From contig JAOMWM010000005.1 in the NCBI GenBank assembly GCA_028357285.1, forward strand, positions 19,585-83,584: a DNA stretch of 64,000 nt, given 5' to 3'. This stretch comes from Schleiferiaceae bacterium (lineage in GTDB: Bacteria > Bacteroidota > Bacteroidia > Flavobacteriales > Schleiferiaceae). The notes beneath the pieces were generated by a model. It saw only the letters and a list, made by a program, of their open reading frames with translations. It was not told the DNA's origin and did no database searches. The stretch's first letter is position 1. Each line of letters starts with the position of its first letter. Made by a program: the position numbers and the translations under genes. Of the stretch, positions 49,938-57,508 are shown one piece after another.

Positions 49938-51163
49938 TATATGAGCAGTTTCAGAGCGTTAGTGTATGCCTTAAATGTAATAAGGTTTGATTGATTGTCA
50001 ATAGCGTGAACGTCGCGAAGTGCATTAAAGATGGTGATTGAAACGTCTTCAAATATCGCTTCATCTTCAACCACGGCATCTTCTTGCATTAAGTAACCAA
50101 AAACGCGTGCCATTCCACAATTTGAGATAAAGTCTGGAATTACTGCACATTTAGAGTCAGCGAGTTCTGCGATAGGACCATAAAATATCTCTTGATCTGC
50201 AAACGGAACATTTGCGCCAGAGGAAATAACTTCCAGCCCGTTGTCTAGCATTTGGGCTAATTGCATTCTATTGACGAGTCGCGAAGCAGCAGCAGGAATA
50301 AAAACTTCAGCTCCCATCGACCAGATTTGCTTGTTCACTTCTTCAAATGAAAGCATATCTGGCGCTGCCAAAGCGTTGCCTTCTTTTGCGTTGAATAGAT
50401 CGGTGATTTCTTCGAAAGAAAAACCTTCCGGATTTATGAGCCCGCCAACTTTGTCGATAATACCGACCACTTTAGCACCCATTTGACTGAGGTAGTAGGC
50501 CGCACCTGATGCAACGTTGCCCCAGCCTTGAATAATCACTCTTTTTTGGGTAAGGTCTCCGCCCCAGATTGCGTAGAAATGTTCAACGCTCATTGCGGTA
50601 CCATAGCCTGTGATTAAATCACCCACTTTAAAGGTGCCGACTTTTGAAGGGGTAAGACGTTCTGCATCCACAGAAAGACTGACGCCGTTTTGAAGTTGTT
50701 TGATTTTACGTGCTTTCGCGAAATCGCCCGGCTGGTAATGACCGTTCAGAACGCCTTCTTGTGGATGTAAAATACCCAGCTCACTGGTAATGGGAATAAC
50801 TTCAGTTTTTTGATCCACATTGAGATCACCACCGGTGCCATAATAATTTTTAAGTAGCGGATAAACCGCCTTATACCAGCGTTTTAAAACGCCTTCCTTA
50901 CGTGGATCATTAGGGTCAAAATCGATGCCGCTTTTCGCACCGCCTATAGCAGGTCCTGCTACGGTGAATTTGATTTCCATGGTTTTAGCTAGCGAAAGGA
51001 CTTCATTTTCTGTAAGCCCGGGACGCATTCTTGTGCCGCCACCTGCGGCACCACCTCGAAGCGAATTAATGACCACCCAGCCTTTAGCTTCGGTTTCAGC
51101 GTCGTGCCAGTGGAAGACCACTTCCGCGGGGCGCTCTTCAAAAGCGCGTAGTTGTTCTTTCAT
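49937..51163 (-). CDS. Glu/Leu/Phe/Val dehydrogenase
   Basis: GGAAGGGTRMRPGLTENEVLSLAKTMEIKFTVAGPAIGGAKSGIDFDP; VIIQGWGNVASGAAYYL. Confidence 0.93.
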   Translation of the reverse strand: MKEQLRAFEERPAEVVFHWHDAETEAKGWVVINSLRGGAAGGGTRMRPGLTENEVLSLAKTMEIKFTVAGPAIGGAKSGIDFDPNDPRKEGVLKRWYKAVYPLLKNYYGTGGDLNVDQKTEVIPITSELGILHPQEGVLNGHYQPGDFAKARKIKQLQNGVSLSVDAERLTPSKVGTFKVGDLITGYGTAMSVEHFYAIWGGDLTQKRVIIQGWGNVASGAAYYLSQMGAKVVGIIDKVGGLINPEGFSFEEITDLFNAKEGNALAAPDMLSFEEVNKQIWSMGAEVFIPAAASRLVNRMQLAQMLDNGLEVISSGANVPFADQEIFYGPIAELADSKCAVIPDFISNCGMARVFGYLMQEDAVVEDEAIFEDVSITIFNALRDVHAIDNQSNLITFKAYTNALKLLI

Positions 51164-51200
51164 TTAATGCTCTGTTAATAAGGGAGCCTAAAGGTACGTT

Positions 51201-52253
51201 TTAGGGGTGAAATATAGTGCCAGAACTGTGCCATATTCCGCTACCTGTAGTGGTGCCAATGACATTTGCATTGCCCATGAAGCGCTCGTGACCGAGCAGG
51301 GCAAAGACAATGGCTTCTTTTGCCTCGATAATGGTTTTCTCAGGCAATACGATGTCTACGCCATTCTCTTCTATCGCTTGTAAAAGGGTTTTGTTGAAAG
51401 TCCCGCCACCCGTGACTAAGGTATGCTTCCCCTCCAAATGCATGCCGATTTGATCCGCCATATGTTGAACACAAGTGGCTAAGGCATCCTTCGGTGCAAG
51501 AACATCAACAAGCTCAATGAAAGTTGCATCAATCCATTCCTGACCCAAGCTTTTGGGGGCAGGCAGGTCGTAATAGGGGAGGCTGTTTAATTGGTCCAAA
51601 ACCCATGGGTTAATGCGACCTTGACGTGCGAAAAGCCCATTTTTATCGTATTCGTGGCCCAATTCATTTGCAAAGGTATTTAAAACTCTATTCAGTGGGC
51701 AAATGTCGAATGCGGCAGAAATACCATCGCTCAGCAGTGGCGCCCCCAAACTACAGTTGGCAAAACCACCTAAGTTGAGTGCTGCCTCATAACTTCCAAA
51801 GAGTTTGTGATCTCCATATGGGACGAGCGGAGCACCTTGGCCACCCAGCAACACGTCTTGAACTCTGAAATTGGTTACCAGTGGAAGTCCGGTAGTTTTG
51901 GCAATTTCTGGCAGGCAACCGGCCTGGAAGGTAAGTTTCTGATCGGGTTTGTGAAAAATAGTTTGGCCGTGGCTCGCAACTAAATCAATGTTCCCGTCAA
52001 AATCGACCTGAATGCGGCGAATGACTTCCGTAGTCCATGCCGCGAATGCAGTCGACGCTTCTGCGCTTAAATGGGTGTTTTCATAGGTTGCTTCAATGCA
52101 TTTTTTTAGCGCTTCAGGGTAGGGTAAGCATTTGAAATACAGTAGTTTCCACTCTGTTTTAGGGTCCGCTGAAAATTGGACCACAGCGGCATCCATCCCA
52201 TCGAGTGAGGTTCCGCTCATTAAGCCTAAAACATTGACGTGTGCGTTGTACAT
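51201..52253 (-). CDS. anmK: anhydro-N-acetylmuramic acid kinase
   Basis: VLGLMSGTSLDGMDAAVV, LVASHGQTIFHKP; start at ATG 52251-52253. Confidence 0.93.
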   Translation of the reverse strand: MYNAHVNVLGLMSGTSLDGMDAAVVQFSADPKTEWKLLYFKCLPYPEALKKCIEATYENTHLSAEASTAFAAWTTEVIRRIQVDFDGNIDLVASHGQTIFHKPDQKLTFQAGCLPEIAKTTGLPLVTNFRVQDVLLGGQGAPLVPYGDHKLFGSYEAALNLGGFANCSLGAPLLSDGISAAFDICPLNRVLNTFANELGHEYDKNGLFARQGRINPWVLDQLNSLPYYDLPAPKSLGQEWIDATFIELVDVLAPKDALATCVQHMADQIGMHLEGKHTLVTGGGTFNKTLLQAIEENGVDIVLPEKTIIEAKEAIVFALLGHERFMGNANVIGTTTGSGIWHSSGTIFHP

Positions 52254-52256
52254 TTG
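52249..52256 (+). promoter_or_regulatory. -7 element (TACATTTG) upstream of acyl-CoA dehydrogenase
   Basis: Exact TAnnTTTG, 28 nt before ATG, overlapping the anmK start codon. Confidence 0.45.
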
Positions 52257-52284
52257 TAAGACCCAATAATAAACAGAATAATCG

Positions 52285-53430
52285 ATGAACTTCAACCTAT
52301 CAGAGGAGCATTTGATGATTCGTGATGCAGCGCGCGATTTCGCGCAAACCGAGCTGTTACCCGGAGTCATTGAAAGAGATGAAAAGCAGGAATTCCCTGC
52401 AGAACAAATTAAGAAACTTGGCGAATTAGGCTTCATGGGCATGATGGTATCACCAGAGAATGGTGGTTCCGGGATGGATACCATGAGTTACGTTCTGGCC
52501 ATGGAGGAATTGTCGAAAATAGATGCCTCGGCGTCTGTTGTAGTGAGTGTGAATAATAGTTTGGTTTGTTGGGGGCTTGAAACCTTCGGTTCGGCTGAGC
52601 AAAAAGCGAAGTACTTACCTCGTCTAGCCTCCGGAGAAATCATTGGTTCTTTCTGTTTGAGTGAGCCAGAGGCAGGTTCGGATGCGACCTCTCAAGCGAC
52701 AACCGCTGTGGATATGGGCGACCATTATTTACTGAATGGAACGAAGAACTGGATTACGAACGGTGGTACTTGTGAAATTGCTTTGGTTATTGCACAGACG
52801 GATCGTGAAAAAGGCCACCGCGGAATTAATGCCCTGATTGTAGAGAAAGGCATGGAAGGATTCGTGGTTGGTAAGAAAGAAGATAAATTAGGTATCCGTG
52901 GATCGGATACGCACACATTGCTCTTTAACGACGTGAAGGTGCCTAAAGGAAATAGATTAGGTGAAGACGGATTCGGCTTTAAATTCGCAATGAAAACCTT
53001 AAGTGGTGGGCGTATTGGTATTGCAGCTCAAGCTTTAGGTATTGCTCAGGGTGCACTTGATTTGGCATTGAGCTATTCAAAGGAACGCACCACGTTTGGA
53101 AAACCTATTCACGAACATCAAGCCATCGCCTTCAAGTTGGCGGATATGGAGATGAAGATTGAACAGGCTAGACTTCTCGTTTATAAAGCGGCTTGGTTGA
53201 AGGATCAGGGCATGCCTTACGATAAAGAGAGTGCGATGGCAAAATTGGCAGCGTCAGAAGCTGCAATGTGGGTTTCTACAGAAGCCGTTCAAGTCCACGG
53301 TGGATACGGTTTCGTCAAGGAATACCACGTAGAACGTTTGATGCGTGATGCAAAAATCACTCAGATTTATGAAGGTACTTCAGAGATCCAACGCATCGTG
53401 ATTTCGCGTGATATGATTAAGAATTCTTAA
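52285..53430 (+). CDS. acyl-CoA dehydrogenase
   Basis: SFCLSEPEAGSDATSQAT; QVHGGYGFVKEYHVERLMRDAKITQIYEGTSEIQRIVISR. Confidence 0.95.
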   Translation: MNFNLSEEHLMIRDAARDFAQTELLPGVIERDEKQEFPAEQIKKLGELGFMGMMVSPENGGSGMDTMSYVLAMEELSKIDASASVVVSVNNSLVCWGLETFGSAEQKAKYLPRLASGEIIGSFCLSEPEAGSDATSQATTAVDMGDHYLLNGTKNWITNGGTCEIALVIAQTDREKGHRGINALIVEKGMEGFVVGKKEDKLGIRGSDTHTLLFNDVKVPKGNRLGEDGFGFKFAMKTLSGGRIGIAAQALGIAQGALDLALSYSKERTTFGKPIHEHQAIAFKLADMEMKIEQARLLVYKAAWLKDQGMPYDKESAMAKLAASEAAMWVSTEAVQVHGGYGFVKEYHVERLMRDAKITQIYEGTSEIQRIVISRDMIKNS

Positions 53431-54705
53431 TTAAAGCAAGGGAAGGAGTTGCTCAAGTGCAATTCCTCTTGAACCTTTCAATAAAATAGCGGCGTCCTTC
53501 GGGGCGCCGTTTTCTTTCCAATGCCTTTCTAAATCTCCGGTCGTCGCAAATTGCAGGCCCTGCCAAGCGGTTCCGCTGAAGTGCTTGCCCACGAGGATAC
53601 AACGCTCCTCCATGTTGGTCCGTTGTACCAAATCTACAATTACCTGGTGTTCCACTGGGCTTGCTTCGCCCAGTTCAAACATATCGCCCAACACCAGCCA
53701 TCCGTCCCCATGCCATTTAGTAAAATTTTCAATGGAGAGCGACATGCTTGTTGGGTTTGCATTGTAGGCATCTAATAAAACCCGATTCGAAGCAGTTTTT
53801 CGCCATTCCACTCTATTCATGGCAGGCACATAGTCGGTCAAAGCCTGAACTATGGCAGGCGCGGGGATATCAAAGTATCGTCCCAGCGCTACTGCTGCTG
53901 CTAGATTCGTACAATTAAAGGAACCACTGAGATTGCTTTTAACAGTATAGGATGTTGTCGCTATTGAAAACTGGATGCCTGCAAATTCATCGTGCTCTTC
54001 TACGGCGTAGGTGAATTGCGCGTTGGTTTTTCCGAAAGTTGTTTGACGGCAAGCGGCACTTTTTTCCAATTGGATTGTATCGTCTGCATTGACTAAGGCC
54101 AAACCTTTCGGGGTCTGTGCGATGTAATCATACAGTTCGCTTTTGCCTTTAATGATGCCTTCTACACCGCCAAATCCTTCGAGGTGCGCCTTCCCATAAT
54201 TCGTAATGTATCCGAGAGTAGGCTCGGCGATGGATGCTAGGTGCCCAATTTCTTTTTGATGATTTGCGCCCATTTCAACAATGAGTATCTCGGTTTCTTT
54301 AGGCGCGCTGAGTATCGTGAGCGGCACCCCAATATGGTTGTTGAAGTTGCCTTTTGTAGCATGGACCTTATACTTTGTTTTCAGAACAGCATGGAACAAT
54401 TCTTTGGTCGTAGTCTTTCCATTGCTCCCCGTCAGTCCTATCGCTGGTAGGTTCAAGTGACGTCGGTAGTCAAGCGCACATTGTTGCAGCGCCGTAAGTA
54501 CGTCGCTTACTTTAATAAGGCGTTTATCGTCACCCACATGTTCGTCCACAACGGCGAACGCTGCACCTGCCGCTAGCGCTTGTAGTGCAAAAGTGTTTCC
54601 ATTGAACGAGGCACCTTTAAGTGCAAAGAATACACTTCCGGGTATAATGGATCGTGTATCTGTGCATACGCTGCCGCAGGAAAGAAAAGCTTCAAATACT
54701 CGCAT
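53431..54705 (-). CDS. murF: UDP-N-acetylmuramoyl-tripeptide--D-alanyl-D-alanine ligase
   Basis: LTGSNGKTTTKELFHAVL; VEMGANHQKEIGHLASIAEPTLGYITNYGKAHLEGFGG; DAYNANPTSM. Confidence 0.95.
   Translation of the reverse strand: MRVFEAFLSCGSVCTDTRSIIPGSVFFALKGASFNGNTFALQALAAGAAFAVVDEHVGDDKRLIKVSDVLTALQQCALDYRRHLNLPAIGLTGSNGKTTTKELFHAVLKTKYKVHATKGNFNNHIGVPLTILSAPKETEILIVEMGANHQKEIGHLASIAEPTLGYITNYGKAHLEGFGGVEGIIKGKSELYDYIAQTPKGLALVNADDTIQLEKSAACRQTTFGKTNAQFTYAVEEHDEFAGIQFSIATTSYTVKSNLSGSFNCTNLAAAVALGRYFDIPAPAIVQALTDYVPAMNRVEWRKTASNRVLLDAYNANPTSMSLSIENFTKWHGDGWLVLGDMFELGEASPVEHQVIVDLVQRTNMEERCILVGKHFSGTAWQGLQFATTGDLERHWKENGAPKDAAILLKGSRGIALEQLLPLL
53490..53517 (+). terminator. Intrinsic terminator for acyl-CoA dehydrogenase gene embedded in the murF coding region
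   Basis: CGGCGTCC-TTCG-GGGCGCCG 8-bp stem (one G-U) with UUCG tetraloop followed by TTTTCTTT; 59 nt downstream of the stop codon. Confidence 0.78.
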
Positions 54706-54741
54706 AGTATACGGTTGTTCTGTTACGGAAAGTTAGGGTAC

Positions 54742-54770
54742 AAAAAAGCCCCACTCGAAGGTGGGGCTTT
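54742..54770 (-). terminator. Intrinsic terminator downstream of gldJ (minus strand)
   Basis: AAAGCCCCAC-TCGAAG-GTGGGGCTTT stem; minus strand T-tract. Confidence 0.88.
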
Positions 54771-54792
54771 AAAATTCTTAACGTAATTCAAA

Positions 54793-56373
54793 TTACATTT
54801 TGTAACGTTTGAAGTTGTGACGTTTCACTTTTGCAGGACGTTTAGTTCTACCACTACTTTCGTTTTGGAAACCAACACGATCCATAGCACAACGGAAACC
54901 AATGTAATCCGTGCTCTGATCTTCTTCGAGGTAACGACGCGTACCTGGGCTCAACCAGTAGGCACGGTCCTTCCAGCTACCACCTTTATATACGCGAGTA
55001 GTATTACCAATAAGCGTTTTATTGCCGTAATCGTACATGGCTGCCTCACCCTCTTCGACAGGGTTTTCATAGTTCATTGAACTCTCGTTATCACCATCAA
55101 CGTAATCGCGGTAATCACTTTTTTGATAGTTACGACGTTTTACATTTTCTTCTACGGTGACTGAGCGTACCGGCAGTTGACCCGGAAGACGAACGATAAC
55201 AGTGTCACCGTTACGAACTTCTTTTTGTGGATCTTGTAAGACCTCTAAAGAACCAATGTCTTGGTAGTTTTTATCATAAGTTTTGAATTCATTACCACGG
55301 AAGGCACGGAAATCAGTTACGTCGTAAGAGCTAACAGGGCGGTAGATGTCCAAAACCCATTCGGCAACATTACCAGCCATATCGTACAGACCAAAGTCGT
55401 TTGGCGGGTAAAAACGAACTTGCATAGTGACGTCTGCTTGGTCATTCAACCAACCTGATGTACCCATGTTATCGCCACGACCTCTTTTGTAGTTGGCGAG
55501 GATGTCACCACGGTCTTGTTTGTCAGGGTTACGTGTTGCGTTACCATTCCAAGTGTATTTGTTTTTATCAGCTACACGATTGTAAATACGTTTACCACCG
55601 TCGGCATATGCGGCATACTCCCATTCTGCTTCCGTCGGTAGACGGTACTTCGGAAGAACGATACCGTCTTCAATACGTGCTGGACGACCTTCTTTTCCAA
55701 AAGCAGAGTTAGGATTAAGATCCTTTAGACCTTTCTTATTCTGAGCTACATACTCCTGCTTGTAGAGGTAAACTTCAGTGTTGAAGTGGTCCGCATCCAT
55801 TTGTTCTGGTAATTCTCTAAGAATACCTTCCTGAATTAAGATTGCTTCATTGACACGATCCGTTCTCCATGAGCAGTAGCGCTGTGCTTGCAACCAATTC
55901 ACGCCTACTACGGGGTAGTAATTGTATGCAGGATGACGCAGGTAGTTCTCTACGAAGTTATCGTTGTATGCTAATTTGTCTCTCCATACCAGTGTATCAG
56001 GAAGGGCGGAACGATAAATTTCTGGGTAGTAGTCATAATCGTAGACGCGACGCAACCAGTAAAGGTATTCGCGGTAATCTAAGTTGGTCACTTCATTCTC
56101 GTCCATGTAGAAAGAACTGACCGTTACACGACGAGGAACGTTGTTCCAATCTTTGATAAAGTCTTCTTCGACTTGACCCATCATGAACGTACCACCTTCG
56201 ACGAACACAAGACCTGGTCCTGTTTCTTGTCCTTGGTAATTTAGATTCGCTTGAAATCCACCGTTGTTTTTGTTATTGATTGCCCAGCCTGTAGAATTAG
56301 ATTCAGGACCCGCACAACTGGCGAGAAGCGCAGCTGAAATAGTGGCAATAGAAAACTGGATAAACTTATTCAT
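54793..56373 (-). CDS. gldJ: gliding motility lipoprotein GldJ (FGE-sulfatase-like fold)
   Basis: Lipobox LLASCAG; TGWAINNKNNGGFQANLNYQGQETGPGLVFVEGGTFMMGQVEEDFIKDWNNVPRRVTVSSFYMDENEVTN; KGGSWKDRAYWLSPGTRRY. Confidence 0.9.
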   Translation of the reverse strand: MNKFIQFSIATISAALLASCAGPESNSTGWAINNKNNGGFQANLNYQGQETGPGLVFVEGGTFMMGQVEEDFIKDWNNVPRRVTVSSFYMDENEVTNLDYREYLYWLRRVYDYDYYPEIYRSALPDTLVWRDKLAYNDNFVENYLRHPAYNYYPVVGVNWLQAQRYCSWRTDRVNEAILIQEGILRELPEQMDADHFNTEVYLYKQEYVAQNKKGLKDLNPNSAFGKEGRPARIEDGIVLPKYRLPTEAEWEYAAYADGGKRIYNRVADKNKYTWNGNATRNPDKQDRGDILANYKRGRGDNMGTSGWLNDQADVTMQVRFYPPNDFGLYDMAGNVAEWVLDIYRPVSSYDVTDFRAFRGNEFKTYDKNYQDIGSLEVLQDPQKEVRNGDTVIVRLPGQLPVRSVTVEENVKRRNYQKSDYRDYVDGDNESSMNYENPVEEGEAAMYDYGNKTLIGNTTRVYKGGSWKDRAYWLSPGTRRYLEEDQSTDYIGFRCAMDRVGFQNESSGRTKRPAKVKRHNFKRYKM

Positions 56374-56396
56374 ATGATAAACAGTTGTTAGGCTTC

Positions 56397-57383
56397 TTAG
56401 AATTTAGGGCACTTAAGTGCTTTAAGTTTGCTGCGGCGCGAACGGCAAGGGAATTTGTATCCCATACTTACTTCGTGAGCGCCACCTAGGGTATTGGTTA
56501 AGTCACTAATGGTATAGTCATAGCTGTAACCGAAAGTCCATGGTAAATCTGGAGGCGTAATCCCCAAAATGAAGATCACAGCATCTGGATTAAAACTTCC
56601 TTGACGAAGTGCTAAACCACCCGCTAAGGGTCCACGAGCAAAGCTCACACCTGCAGTTAGCTGCGAAGCAGCACCTTGTTGTTGGTAAACTACATTAGGG
56701 ACAATGTATGACTGCAGACTATTGTGTAAACGCTTTCTACCCAATGGGATATTCGCACCAGCATGTGCTGTCAATTTTAAAGGAAGACGACTTTGACTTA
56801 AAAACGCTTCATTTGGTTCGGTAAGGTGATGACCCACTACGCCGATGTACCAACGCTCAGTAAATCCAAGCATACCGAAGCTTAGGTCAAGGTGGTTGTT
56901 GTAGTTGTTGCCGGGAGCTACTTCGTTTGTTGGTAAGACGAAACCATAAAAAGGATCGATCATATCAGGGAACGTGAACTGATTCCAATCCAACGTCCGT
57001 TGACGGAACGTGGCTTGAAAACCACTGAGTAAAGTGAAATTGCGATTTACTTCTAGATGGTAGCTATAAACCCCGCTTACCTCAGTTAGATTTAATGCAC
57101 CATTTCCGGCATCATCTTTAAGCGCCATGATGGCAACACCACCATTTAATTTATCGACGTATTGGTCGTAAGAGGCAGAGTAAGATTGGTAAACTCCCAG
57201 CTCAGGATACTGATTTCTGTAGTTACTATGTACTGTAGGACACCTTTCTAAACCTGCAAATGCTGGATTTAGATAGATAGGATTGGCGTAATACTGGCTG
57301 AAATGGGCATCTTGAGCGATGCTCAAAGTGCTAAAAATCAAGCCTGTAGCCAATGTTAGTATGCGCGTTTTTACTGCGTTCAT
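56397..57383 (-). CDS. type IX secretion system membrane protein PorP/SprF family
   Basis: QDAHFSQYYANPIYLNPAFAGLERCPTVHSNYRNQYP...PWTFGYSYDYTISDLTNTLGGAHEVSMGYKF. Confidence 0.92.
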   Translation of the reverse strand: MNAVKTRILTLATGLIFSTLSIAQDAHFSQYYANPIYLNPAFAGLERCPTVHSNYRNQYPELGVYQSYSASYDQYVDKLNGGVAIMALKDDAGNGALNLTEVSGVYSYHLEVNRNFTLLSGFQATFRQRTLDWNQFTFPDMIDPFYGFVLPTNEVAPGNNYNNHLDLSFGMLGFTERWYIGVVGHHLTEPNEAFLSQSRLPLKLTAHAGANIPLGRKRLHNSLQSYIVPNVVYQQQGAASQLTAGVSFARGPLAGGLALRQGSFNPDAVIFILGITPPDLPWTFGYSYDYTISDLTNTLGGAHEVSMGYKFPCRSRRSKLKALKCPKF

Positions 57384-57495
57384 GGATTAACCTATGTTTT
57401 CAAGCAACAAGTATAAGCAAAAAAAGTACGTTTTGCACTTGCTTGACGTTCCTCTTTAAACGCTTTTTTTAGGCCAATTGTTATCTATTACGTAT

Positions 57496-57503
57496 TAGAT
57501 TTG
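57496..57503 (+). promoter_or_regulatory. -7 element (TAGATTTG) 5 nt upstream of porU GTG start
   Basis: Exact TAnnTTTG; nearest TTG gives a short 15-nt spacer. Confidence 0.45.
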
Positions 57504-57508
57504 TCTGA

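Noticed and set aside
52254-52484. N-terminal extension of anmK ORF
   Set aside because: Antisense to the start of the acyl-CoA dehydrogenase gene; the conserved AnmK N-terminus starts at MYNAHVNVLGLMSGTS.
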